From: Henricia sp. BOLD:AAB3569
Lineage: Eukaryota; Echinodermata; Asteroidea; Spinulosida; Echinasteridae
Length of the DNA: 64,000 bases
Direction of reading: 5' to 3'
Assembly (NCBI GenBank): GCA_037783545.1
Contig: JBBELK010000944.1
Span: forward strand, 1 to 64,000
Position numbers and translations under genes: made by a program. Below the pieces are notes generated by a model that saw only the letters and a list, made by a program, of their open reading frames with translations, did not search any database and was not told the DNA's origin. Positions 23,608 to 35,775 of this stretch are shown piece after piece; position 1 is the stretch's first letter; the number at the start of each line of letters is the position of its first letter.

Positions 23608-24165
23608 TCAACGGCCGTACAAATGTACACCAGCGCGGCGCATGCGTAGGGGGTCCCAACAGCCACGGTTAGGGGAATAACCACGCAGCCGAGCTCCGTT
23701 TTCCCTAAACTCTGAAATTTCTCCGTAATTTCCCAGCGAAAATCTGTCAATTTTGCATGACAAGTGCGGAATATATACAGTTTGGAGCATGCAAAATTTG
23801 AAGTTGGTTGGAAAATTCCATGATTTCCAAATTTGCCGGCATTTGGGACACACTTTGACCTAATTCCCGTCACAATCTGGGGTGAGTCAACGGCCGTACA
23901 AATGTACACCAGCGCGGCGCATGCGCAGGGTGTCCCAACAGCCACGGTTAGGGGAATAACCACGCAGCCGAGCTCCGTTTTCCCTAAACTCTGAAATTTC
24001 TCCGTCATTTCCCAGCGAAAATCTGTCAATTTTGCATGACAAGTGCGGAATATATACAGTTTGGAGCATGCAAAATTTGAAGTTGGTTGGAAAATTCCTT
24101 GATTTCCAAATTTGCCGGCATTTGGGACACACTTTGACCTAATTCCCGTCACAATCTGGGGTGAG

Positions 24166-25806
24166 TCAACGGCCGTACAAATGTACACCAGCGCGGCGCA
24201 GGGTGTCCCACAGCCACGGTTAGGGGAATAACCACGCAGCCGAGCTGCGTTTTCCCTAAACTCTGAAATTTCTCCGTCATTTCCCAGCGAAAATCTGTCA
24301 ATTTTGCATGACAAGTGCGGAATATATACAGTTTGGAGCATGCAAAATTTGAAGTTGGTTGACAAATTCCTTGATTTCCAAATTTGCCGGAATTTGGGAC
24401 ACACTTTGACCTAATTCCCGTCACAATCTGGGGTGAGTCAACGGCCGTACAAATGTACACCAGCGCGGCGCAGGGTGTCCCAACAGCCACGGTTAGGGGA
24501 ATAACCACGCAGCCGAGCTCCGTTTTCCCTAAACTCTGAAATTTCTCCGTCATTTCCCAGCGAAAATCTGTCAATTTTGCATGACAAGTGCGGAATATAT
24601 ACAGTTTGGAGCATGCAAAATTTGAAGTTGGTTGGACAATTCCTTGATTTCCAAATTTGCCGGCATTTGGGACACACTTTGACCTAATTCCCGTCACAAT
24701 CTGGGGTGAGTCAACGGCCGTACAAATGTACACAAGCGCGGCGCAGGGTGTCCCAACAGCCACGGTTAGGGGAATAACCACGCAGCCGAGCTCCGTTTTC
24801 CCTAAACTCTGAAATTTCTCCGTCATTTCCCAGCGAAAATCTATCAATTTTGCATGACAAGTGCAGAATATATACAGTTTGGAGCATGCAAAATTTGAAG
24901 TTGGTTGGAAAATTCCTTGATTTCCAAATTTGCCGGCATTTGGGACACACTTTGCCCTAATTCCCGTCACAATCTGGGGTGAGTCAACGGCCGTACAAAT
25001 GTACACCAGCGCGGCGCATGCGCAGGGTGTCCCAACAGCCACGGTTAGGGGAATAACCACGCAGCCGAGCTCCGTTTCCCCTAAACTCTAAAATTTCTCC
25101 GTCATTTCCCAGCGAAAATCTGTCAATTTTGCATGACAAGTGCGGAATATATACAGTTTGGAGCATGCAAAATTTGAAGTTGGTTGGACAATTCCTTGAT
25201 TTCCAAATTTGCCGGCATTTGGGACACACTTTGACCTAATTCCCGTCACAATCTGGGGTGAGTCAACGGCCGTACAAATGTACACAAGCGCGGCGCAGGG
25301 TGTCCCAACAGCCACGGTTAGGGGAATAACCACGCAGCCGAGCTCCGTTTTCCCTAAACTCTGAAATTTCTCCGTCATTTCCCAGCGAAAATCTGTCAAT
25401 TTTGCATGACAAGTGCGGAATATATACAGTTTGGAGCATGCAAAATTTGAAGTTGGTTGGAAAATTCCTTGATTTCCAAATTTGCCGGCATTTGGGACAC
25501 ACTTTGACCTAATTCCCGTCACAATCTGGGGTGAGTCAACAAATGTACACCAGCGCGGCGCATGCGCAGGGTGTCCCAACAGCCACGGTTAGGGGAATAA
25601 CCACGCAGCCGAGCTCCGTTTTCCCTAAACTCTGAAATGTCTCCGTCATTTCCCAGCGAAAATCTGTCAATTTTGCATGACAAGTGCGGAATATATACAG
25701 TTTGGAGCATGCAAAATTTGTAGTTGGTTGGAAAATTCCTTGATTTCCAAATTTGCCGGCATTTGGGACACACTTTGACCTAATTCCCGTCACAATCTGG
25801 GGTGAG
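24166..25806. repeat. 8-mer higher-order unit, copy lacking last two monomers
   Basis: Alpha to zeta (24166, 24438, 24711, 24984, 25263 and 25536) are present. Eta and theta are missing, and the next monomer (25807) is alpha again. The length, 1641 bp, equals 2199 minus two 279-bp units. Loss of whole monomers in register is what unequal crossover between homologous positions would give. Confidence 0.92.
25536..25806. repeat. Zeta monomer, 8-bp deletion, copy 3
   Basis: Same 8-bp loss, followed directly by an alpha monomer instead of eta. It marks the in-register loss of two units. Confidence 0.93.
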
Positions 25807-26903
25807 TCAACGGCCGTACAAATGTACACCAGCGCGGCGCAGGGTGTCCCACAGCCACGGTTAGGGGAATAACCACGCAGCCGAGCTGCGTTTTCCCTAA
25901 ACTCTGAAATTTCTCCGTCATTTCCCAGCGAAAATCTGTCAATTTTGCATGACAAGTGCGGAATATATACAGTTTGGAGCATGCAAAATTTGAAGTTGGT
26001 TGACAAATTCCTTGATTTCCAAATTTGCCGGAATTTGGGACACACTTTGACCTACTTCCCGTCACAATCTGGGGTGAGTCAACGGCCGTACAAATGTACA
26101 CCAGCGCGGCGCAGGGTGTCCCAACAGCCACGGTTAGGGGAATAACCACGCAGCCGAGCTCCGTTTTCCCTAAACTCTGAAATTTCTCCGTCATTTCCCA
26201 GCGAAAATCTGTCAATTTTGCATGACAAGTGCGGAATATATACAGTTTGGAGCATGCAAAATTTGAAGTTGGTTGGAAAATTCCTTGACTTCCAAATTTG
26301 CCGGCATTTGGGACACACTTTGACCTAATTCCCGTCACAATCTGGGGTGAGTTAACGGCCGTACAAATGTACACCAGCGCGGCGCATGCGCAGGGTGTCC
26401 CAACAGCCACGGTTAGGGGAATAACCACGCAGCCGAGCTCCGTTTCCCCTAAACTCTGAAATTTCTCCGTCATTTCCCAGCGAAAATCTGTCAATTTTGC
26501 ATGACAAGTGCGGAATATATACAGTTTGGAGCATGCCAAATTTGAAGTTGGTTGGACAATTCCTTGATTTCCAAATTTGCCGGCATTTGGGACACACTTT
26601 GACCTAATTCCCGTCACAATCTGGGGTGAGTCAACGGCCGTACAAATGTACACAAGCGCGGCGCAGGGTGTCCCAACAGCCACGGTTAGGGGAATAACCA
26701 CGCAGCCGAGCTCCGTTTTCCCTAAACTCTGAAATTTCTCCGTCATTTCCCAGCGAAAATCTATCAATTTTGCATGACAAGTGCAGAATATATACAGTTT
26801 GGAGCATGCAAAATTTGAAGTTGGTTGGAAAATTCCTTGATTTCCAAATTTGCCGGCATTTGGGACACACTTTGACCTAATTCCCGTCACAATCTGGGGT
26901 GAG
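25807..26903. repeat. Rearranged junction between 8-mer and 10-mer domains
   Basis: Monomers 25807 (alpha; CCTACTTCCC at its end), 26079 (S, TTGACTTCC), 26352 (delta-like, GAGTTAACGG and GCCAAATTT) and 26631 (gamma) are 8-mer classes in a scrambled order. This suggests repeated unequal exchange at the edge of the 8-mer domain. Confidence 0.8.
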
Positions 26904-28278
26904 TCAACGGCCGTACAAATGTACACCAGCGCGGCGCATGCGCAGGGTGTCCCAACAGCCACGGTTAGGGGAATAACCACGCAGCCGAGCTCCGTTTCCC
27001 CTAAACTCTGAAATTTCTCCGTCATTTCCCAGCGAAAATCTGTCAATTTTGCATGACAAGTGCGGAATATATACAGTTTGGAGCATGCAAAATTTGAAGT
27101 TGGTTGGACAATTCCTTGATTTCCAAATTTGCCGGCATTTGGGACACACTTTGACCTAATTCCCGTCACAATCTGGGGTGAGTCAACGGCCGTACAAATG
27201 TACACAAGCGCGGCGCAGGGTGTCCCAACAGCCACGATTAGGGGAATAACCACGCAGCCGAGCTCCGTTTTCCCTAAACTCTGAAATTTCTCCGTCATTT
27301 CCCAGCGAAAATCTGTCAATTTTGCATGACAAGTGCGGAATATATACAGTTTGGAGCATGCAAAATTTGAAGTTGGTTGGAAAATTCCTTGATTTCCAAA
27401 TTTGCCGGCATTTGGGACACACTTTGACCTAATTCCCGTCACAATCTGGGGTGAGTCAACGGCCGTACAAATGTACACAAGCGCGGCGCAGGGTGTCCCA
27501 ACAGCCACGGTTAGGGGAATAACCACGCAGCCGAGCTCCGTTTTCCCTAAACTCTGAAATTTCTCCGTCATTTCCCAGCGAAAATCTGTCAATTTTGCAT
27601 GACAAGTGCGGAATATATACAGTTTGGAGCATGCAAAATTTGAAGTTGGTTGGAAAATTCCTTGATTTCCAAATTTGCCGGCATTTGGGACACACTTTGA
27701 CCTAATTCCCGTCACAATCTGGGGTGAGTCAACAAATGTACACCAGCGCGGCGCATGCGCAGGGTGTCCCAACAGCCACGGTTAGGGGAATAACCACGCA
27801 GCCGAGCTCCGTTTTCCCTAAACTCTGAAATGTCTCCGTCATTTCCCAGCGAAAATCTGTCAATTTTGCATGACAAGTGCGGAATATATACAGTTTGGAG
27901 CATGCAAAATTTGTAGTTGGTTGGAAAATTCCTTGATTTCCAAATTTGCCGGCATTTGGGACACACTTTGACCTAATTCCCGTCACAATCTGGGGTGAGT
28001 CAACGGCCGTACAAATGTACACCAGCGCGGCGCATGCGCAGGGTGTCCCAACAGCCACGGTTAGGGGAATAACCACGCAGCCGAGCTCCGTTTTCCCTAA
28101 ACTCTGAAATTTCTCCGTCATTTCCCAGCGAAAATCTGTCAATTTTGCATGACAAGTGCGGAATATATACAGTTTGGAGCATGCAAAATTTGAAGTTGGT
28201 TGGACAATTCCTTGATTTCCAAATTTGCCGGCATTTGGGACACACTTTGACCTAATTCCCGTCACAATCTGGGGTGAG
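26904..28278. repeat. Delta-epsilon-epsilon-zeta-L segment, copy 1
   Basis: Monomers 26904, 27183, 27456, 27729 and 28000 join the 8-mer classes to the first A unit of the 10-mer domain. The same five, again followed by A, recur at 35776-37150. A difference: CCACGATTA in 27183 against CCACGGTTA in 36055. Confidence 0.88.
27729..27999. repeat. Zeta monomer, 8-bp deletion, copy 4
   Basis: Same 8-bp loss, now preceded by two epsilon units and followed by an L unit with GGACAATTCC. Confidence 0.93.
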
Positions 28279-29667
28279 TCAACGGCCGTACAAATGTACA
28301 CCAGCGCGGCGCATGCGCAGGGTGTCCCAACAGCCACGGTTAGGGGAATAACCACGCAGGCGAGCTCCGTTTTCCCTAAACTCTGAAATTTCTCCGTCAT
28401 TTCCCAGCGAAAATCTGTCAATTTTGCATGACAAGTGTGGAATATATACAGTTTGGAGCATGCAAAATTTGAATTTGGTTGGAAAATTCCTTGATTTCCA
28501 AATTTGCCAGCATTTGGGACACACTTTGACCTAATTCCCGTCACAATCTGGGGTGAGTCAACGACCGTACAAATGTACACCAGCGCGGCGCATGCTCAGG
28601 GTGTCCCAACAGCCACGGTTAGGGGAATAACCACGCAGCCGAGCTCCGTTTTCCCTAAACTCTGAAATTTCTCCGTCATTTCCCAGCGAAAATCTGTCAA
28701 TTTTGCATGACAAGTGCGGAATATATACAGTTTGGAGCATGCAAAATTTGAATTTGGTTGGAAAATTCCTTGATTTCCAAATTTGCCAGCATTTGGGACA
28801 CACTTTGACCTAATTCCCGTCACAATCTGGGGTGAGTCAACGACCGTACAAATGTACACCAGCGCGGTGCATGCGCAGGGTGTCCCAACAGCCACGGTTA
28901 GGGGAATAACCACGCAGCCGAGCTCCGTTTTCCCTAAACTCTGAAATTTCTCCGTCATTTCCCAGCGAAAATCTGTCAATTTTGCATGACAAGTGCGGAA
29001 TATATACAGTTTGGAGCATGCAAAATTTGAAGTTGGTTGGAAAATTCCTTGATTTCCAAATTTGCCGGCATTTGGGACACATTTTGACCTAATTCCCGTC
29101 ACAATCTGGGGTGAGTCAACGGCCGTACAAATGTACACCAGCGCGGCGCATGCGCAGGGTGTCCCAACAGCCACGGTTAGGGGAATAACCACGCAGCCGA
29201 GCTCCGTTTTCCATAAACTCTGAAATTTCTCCGTCATTTCCCAGCGAAAATCTGTCAATTTTGCATGACAAGTGCGGAATATATACAGTTTGTAGCATGC
29301 AAAATTTGAAGTTGGTTGGAAAATTCCTTGATTTCCACATTTGCCGGCATTTGGGACACACTTTGACCTAATTCCCGTCACAATCTGGGGTGAGTCAACG
29401 GCCGTACAAATGTACACCAGCGCGGCGCAGGGTGTCCCAACAGCCACGGTTAGGGGAATAACCACGCAGCCGAGCTCCGTTTTCCCTAAACTCTGAAATT
29501 TCTCCGTCATTTCCCAGCGAAAATTTGTCAATTTTGCATGACAAGTGCGGAATATATACAGTTTGGAGCATGCAAAATTTGAAGTTGGTTGGAAAATTCC
29601 TTGATTTCCAAATTTGCCGGCATTTGGGACACACTTTGACCTAATTCCCGTCACAATCTGGGGTGGG
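28279..29667. repeat. 10-mer family, half-length copy (A-B-E-F-G)
   Basis: Monomers A 28279 (GCAGGCGAG, GTGTGG), B 28558 (CGACCGTAC, CATGCTCAGG), E 28837 (GCGGTGCATG, CACATTTTGACC), F 29116 (GTTTGTAGC, TTCCACATTT) and G 29395 (AAATTTGTC). Its length of 1389 bp is exactly half of the full 2778-bp unit. B-prime, C0, C1, C2 and D are missing. Confidence 0.9.
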
Positions 29668-32445
29668 TCAACGGCCGTACAAATGTACACCAGCGCGGCG
29701 CATGCGCAGGGTGTCCCAACAGCCACGGTTAGGGGAATAACCACGCAGGCGAGCTCCGTTTTCCCTAAACTCTGAAATTTCTCCGTCATTTCCCAGCGAA
29801 AATCTGTCAATTTTGCATGACAAGTGTGGAATATATACAGTTTGGAGCATGCAAAATTTGAATTTGGTTGGAAAATTCCTTGATTTCCAAATTTGCCAGC
29901 ATTTGGGACACACTTTGACCTAATTCCCGTCACAATCTGGGGTGAGTCAACGACCGTACAAATGTACACCAGCGCGGCGCATGCTCAGGGTGTCCCAACA
30001 GCCACGGTTAGGGGAATAACCACGCAGCCGAGCTCCGTTTTCCCTAAACTCTGAAATTTCTCCGTCATTTCCCAGCGAAAATCTGTCAATTTTGCATGAC
30101 AAGTGCGGAATATATACAGTTTGGAGCATGCAAAATTTGAATTTGGTTGGAAAATTCCTTGATTTCCAAATTTGCCAGCATTTGGGACACACTTTGACCT
30201 AATTCCCGTCACAATCTGGGGTGAGTCAACGACCGTACAAATGTACACCAGCGCGGCGCATGCTCAGGGTGTCCCAACAGCCACGGTTAGGGGAATAACC
30301 ACGCAGCCGAGCTCCGTTTTCCCTAAACTCTGAAATTTCTCCGTCATTTCCCAGCGAAAATCTGTCAATTTTGCATGACAAGTGCGGAATATATACAGTT
30401 TGGAGCATGCAAAATTTGAAGTTGGTTGGAAAATTCCTTGATTTCCAAATTTGCCGGCATTTGGGACACACTTTGACCTAATTCCCGTCACAATCTGGGG
30501 TGAGTCAACGGCCGTACAAATGTACACCAGCGCGGCGCATGCGCAGGGTGTCCCAACAGCCACGGTTAGGGGAATAACCACGCAGCCGAGCTCCGTTTTC
30601 CCTAAACTCTGAAATTTCTCCGTCATTTCCCAGCGAAAATCTGTCAATTTTGCATGACAAGTGCGGAATATATACAGTTTGGAGCATGCAAAATTTGAAG
30701 TTGGTTGGAAAATTCCTTGATTTCCAAATTTGCCGGCATTTGGGACACACTTTGACCTAATTCCCGTCACAATCTGGGGTGAGTCAACGGCCGTACAAAT
30801 GTACACCAGCGCGGCGCATGCGCAGGGTGTCCCAACAGCCACGGTTAAGGGAATAACCACGCAGCCGAGCTCCGTTTTCCCTAAACTCTGAAATTTCTCC
30901 GTCATTTCCCAGCGAAAATCTGTCAATTTTGCATGACAAGTGCGGAATATATACAGTTTGGAGCATGCAAAATTTGAAGTTGGTTGGAAAATTCCTTGAT
31001 TTCCAAATTTGCCGGCATTTGGGACACACTTTGACGTAATTCCCGTCACAATCTGGGGTGAGTCAACGGCCGTACAAATGTACACCAGCGCGGCGCATGC
31101 GCAGGGTGTCCCAACAACCACGGTTAGGGGAATAACCACGCAGCCGAGCTCCGTTTTCCCTAAACTCTGAAATTTCTCCGTCATTTCCCAGCGAAAATCT
31201 GTCAATTTTGCATGACAAGTGCGGAATATATACAGTTTGGAGCATGCAAAATTTGAAGTTGGTTGGAAAATTCCTTGATTTCCAAATTTGCCGGCATTTG
31301 GGACACACTTTGACCTAATTCCCGTCACAATCTGGGGTGAGTCAACGGCCGTACAAATGTACACCAGCGCGGCGCAGGGTGTCCCAACAGCCACGGTTAG
31401 GGGAATAACCACGCAGCCGAGCTCCGTTTTCCCTAAACTCTGAAATTTCTCCGTCATTTCCCAGCGAAAATCTGTCAATTTTGCATGACAAGTGCGGAAT
31501 ATATACAGTTGGGAGCATGCAAAATTTGAAGTTGGTTGGAAAATTCCTTGATTTCCAAATTTGCCGGCATTTGGGACACACTTTGACCTAATTCCCGTCA
31601 CAATCTGGGGTGAGTCAACGGCCGTACAAATGTACACCAGCGCGGTGCATGCGCAGGGTGTCCCAACAGCCACGGTTAGGGGAATAACCACGCAGCCGAG
31701 CTCCGTTTTCCCTAAACTCTGAAATTTCTCCGTCATTTCCCAGCGAAAATCTGTCAATTTTGCATGACAAGTGCGGAATATATACAGTTTGGAGCATGCA
31801 AAATTTGAAGTTGGTTGGAAAATTCCTTGATTTCCAAATTTGCCGGCATTTGGGACACATTTTGACCTAATTCCCGTCACAATCTGGGGTGAGTCAACGG
31901 CCGTACAAATGTACACCAGCGCGGCGCATGCGCAGGGTGTCCCAACAGCCACGGTTAGGGGAATAACCACGCAGCCGAGCTCCGTTTTCCATAAACTCTG
32001 AAATTTCTCCGTCATTTCCCAGCGAAAATCTGTCAATTTTGCATGACAAGTGCGGAATATATACAGTTTGTAGCATGCAAAATTTGAAGTTGGTTGGAAA
32101 ATTCCTTGATTTCCACATTTGCCGGCATTTGGGACACACTTTGACCTAATTCCCGTCACAATCTGGGGTGAGTCAACGGCCGTACAAATGTACACCAGCG
32201 CGGCGCAGGGTGTCCCAACAGCCACGGTTAGGGGAATAACCACGCAGCCGAGCTCCGTTTTCCCTAAACTCTGAAATTTCTCCGTCATTTCCCAGCGAAA
32301 ATTTGTCAATTTTGCATGACAAGTGCGGAATATATACAGTTTGGAGCATGCAAAATTTGAAGTTGGTTGGAAAATTCCTTGATTTCCAAATTTGCCGGCA
32401 TTTGGGACACACTTTGACCTAATTCCCGTCACAATCTGGGGTGGG
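29668..32445. repeat. 10-mer higher-order unit (2778 bp), copy 1
   Basis: Order A 29668, B 29947, B-prime 30226, C0 30505, C1 30784 (GGTTAAGGG, GACGTAATT), C2 31063 (ACAACCACGG), D 31342 (AGTTGGGAGC, S), E 31615, F 31894, G 32173 (S). Eight L and two S units sum to 2778 bp. Differences I noticed from copy 2: 31991 A/C and 31128 G/T, so identity is about 99.9%. Confidence 0.94.
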
Positions 32446-35223
32446 TCAACGGCCGTACAAATGTACACCAGCGCGGCGCATGCGCAGGGTGTCCCAACAG
32501 CCACGGTTAGGGGAATAACCACGCAGGCGAGCTCCGTTTTCCCTAAACTCTGAAATTTCTCCGTCATTTCCCAGCGAAAATCTGTCAATTTTGCATGACA
32601 AGTGTGGAATATATACAGTTTGGAGCATGCAAAATTTGAATTTGGTTGGAAAATTCCTTGATTTCCAAATTTGCCAGCATTTGGGACACACTTTGACCTA
32701 ATTCCCGTCACAATCTGGGGTGAGTCAACGACCGTACAAATGTACACCAGCGCGGCGCATGCTCAGGGTGTCCCAACAGCCACGGTTAGGGGAATAACCA
32801 CGCAGCCGAGCTCCGTTTTCCCTAAACTCTGAAATTTCTCCGTCATTTCCCAGCGAAAATCTGTCAATTTTGCATGACAAGTGCGGAATATATACAGTTT
32901 GGAGCATGCAAAATTTGAATTTGGTTGGAAAATTCCTTGATTTCCAAATTTGCCAGCATTTGGGACACACTTTGACCTAATTCCCGTCACAATCTGGGGT
33001 GAGTCAACGACCGTACAAATGTACACCAGCGCGGCGCATGCTCAGGGTGTCCCAACAGCCACGGTTAGGGGAATAACCACGCAGCCGAGCTCCGTTTTCC
33101 CTAAACTCTGAAATTTCTCCGTCATTTCCCAGCGAAAATCTGTCAATTTTGCATGACAAGTGCGGAATATATACAGTTTGGAGCATGCAAAATTTGAAGT
33201 TGGTTGGAAAATTCCTTGATTTCCAAATTTGCCGGCATTTGGGACACACTTTGACCTAATTCCCGTCACAATCTGGGGTGAGTCAACGGCCGTACAAATG
33301 TACACCAGCGCGGCGCATGCGCAGGGTGTCCCAACAGCCACGGTTAGGGGAATAACCACGCAGCCGAGCTCCGTTTTCCCTAAACTCTGAAATTTCTCCG
33401 TCATTTCCCAGCGAAAATCTGTCAATTTTGCATGACAAGTGCGGAATATATACAGTTTGGAGCATGCAAAATTTGAAGTTGGTTGGAAAATTCCTTGATT
33501 TCCAAATTTGCCGGCATTTGGGACACACTTTGACCTAATTCCCGTCACAATCTGGGGTGAGTCAACGGCCGTACAAATGTACACCAGCGCGGCGCATGCG
33601 CAGGGTGTCCCAACAGCCACGGTTAAGGGAATAACCACGCAGCCGAGCTCCGTTTTCCCTAAACTCTGAAATTTCTCCGTCATTTCCCAGCGAAAATCTG
33701 TCAATTTTGCATGACAAGTGCGGAATATATACAGTTTGGAGCATGCAAAATTTGAAGTTGGTTGGAAAATTCCTTGATTTCCAAATTTGCCGGCATTTGG
33801 GACACACTTTGACGTAATTCCCGTCACAATCTGGGGTGAGTCAACGGCCGTACAAATGTACACCAGCGCGGCGCATGCGCAGGGTGTCCCAACAACCACG
33901 GTTAGTGGAATAACCACGCAGCCGAGCTCCGTTTTCCCTAAACTCTGAAATTTCTCCGTCATTTCCCAGCGAAAATCTGTCAATTTTGCATGACAAGTGC
34001 GGAATATATACAGTTTGGAGCATGCAAAATTTGAAGTTGGTTGGAAAATTCCTTGATTTCCAAATTTGCCGGCATTTGGGACACACTTTGACCTAATTCC
34101 CGTCACAATCTGGGGTGAGTCAACGGCCGTACAAATGTACACCAGCGCGGCGCAGGGTGTCCCAACAGCCACGGTTAGGGGAATAACCACGCAGCCGAGC
34201 TCCGTTTTCCCTAAACTCTGAAATTTCTCCGTCATTTCCCAGCGAAAATCTGTCAATTTTGCATGACAAGTGCGGAATATATACAGTTGGGAGCATGCAA
34301 AATTTGAAGTTGGTTGGAAAATTCCTTGATTTCCAAATTTGCCGGCATTTGGGACACACTTTGACCTAATTCCCGTCACAATCTGGGGTGAGTCAACGGC
34401 CGTACAAATGTACACCAGCGCGGTGCATGCGCAGGGTGTCCCAACAGCCACGGTTAGGGGAATAACCACGCAGCCGAGCTCCGTTTTCCCTAAACTCTGA
34501 AATTTCTCCGTCATTTCCCAGCGAAAATCTGTCAATTTTGCATGACAAGTGCGGAATATATACAGTTTGGAGCATGCAAAATTTGAAGTTGGTTGGAAAA
34601 TTCCTTGATTTCCAAATTTGCCGGCATTTGGGACACATTTTGACCTAATTCCCGTCACAATCTGGGGTGAGTCAACGGCCGTACAAATGTACACCAGCGC
34701 GGCGCATGCGCAGGGTGTCCCAACAGCCACGGTTAGGGGAATAACCACGCAGCCGAGCTCCGTTTTCCCTAAACTCTGAAATTTCTCCGTCATTTCCCAG
34801 CGAAAATCTGTCAATTTTGCATGACAAGTGCGGAATATATACAGTTTGTAGCATGCAAAATTTGAAGTTGGTTGGAAAATTCCTTGATTTCCACATTTGC
34901 CGGCATTTGGGACACACTTTGACCTAATTCCCGTCACAATCTGGGGTGAGTCAACGGCCGTACAAATGTACACCAGCGCGGCGCAGGGTGTCCCAACAGC
35001 CACGGTTAGGGGAATAACCACGCAGCCGAGCTCCGTTTTCCCTAAACTCTGAAATTTCTCCGTCATTTCCCAGCGAAAATTTGTCAATTTTGCATGACAA
35101 GTGCGGAATATATACAGTTTGGAGCATGCAAAATTTGAAGTTGGTTGGAAAATTCCTTGATTTCCAAATTTGCCGGCATTTGGGACACACTTTGACCTAA
35201 TTCCCGTCACAATCTGGGGTGGG
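32446..35223. repeat. 10-mer higher-order unit, copy 2
   Basis: Directly adjacent to copy 1, same ten monomers and same length. F (34672) has the consensus CCCTAAAC where earlier F units have CCATAAAC; C2 (33841) has TTAGTGG. Such a close match over 2.8 kb implies very recent duplication or efficient conversion. Confidence 0.94.
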
Positions 35224-35775
35224 TCAACGGCCGTACAAATGTACACCAGCGCGGCGCATGCGCAGGGTGTCCCAACAGCCACGGTTAGGGGAATAACCAC
35301 GCAGCCGAGCTCCGTTTTCCCTAAACTCTAAAATTTCTCCGTCATTTCCCAGCGAAAATCTGTCAATTTTGCATGACAAGTGCGGAATTTATACAGTTTG
35401 GAGCATGCAACATTTGAAGTTGGTTGGAAAATTCCTTGATTTCCAAATTTGCCGGCATTTGGGACACACTTTGACCTAATTCCCGTCACAATCTGGGATG
35501 AGTCAACGGCCGTACAAATGTACACCAGCGCGGCGCAGGGTGTCCCAACAGCCACGGTTAGGGGAATAACCACGCAGCCGAGCTCCGTTTTCCCTAAACT
35601 CTAAAATTTCTCCGTCATTTCCCAGCGAAAATCTGTCAATTTTGCATGACTAGTGCGGAATTTATACAGTTTGGAGCATGCAACATTTGAAGTTGGTTGG
35701 AAAATTCCTTGATTTCCAAATTTGCCGGCATTTGGGACACACTTTGACCTAATTCCCGTCACAATCTGGGGTGAG
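35224..35775. repeat. Two H-type monomers inside the 10-mer domain
   Basis: Monomers 35224 (L) and 35503 (S) carry CTCTAAAATTT, GAATTTATAC and GCAACATTT. These variants otherwise mark class H of the 39371-51243 domain. Here they separate the second full 10-mer from a return of 8-mer classes, so this is a domain junction. Confidence 0.85.

Larger units (their letters stand above)
22108..24165. repeat. 8-mer higher-order unit, copy with 141-bp internal deletion
   Basis: It repeats alpha to theta but is 2058 bp long, exactly 141 bp shorter than the full copy. The whole difference lies in the gamma monomer at 22653-22784. The other seven monomers keep their diagnostic variants (22108, 22380, 22785, 23064, 23337, 23608 and 23887). 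Confidence 0.92.
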
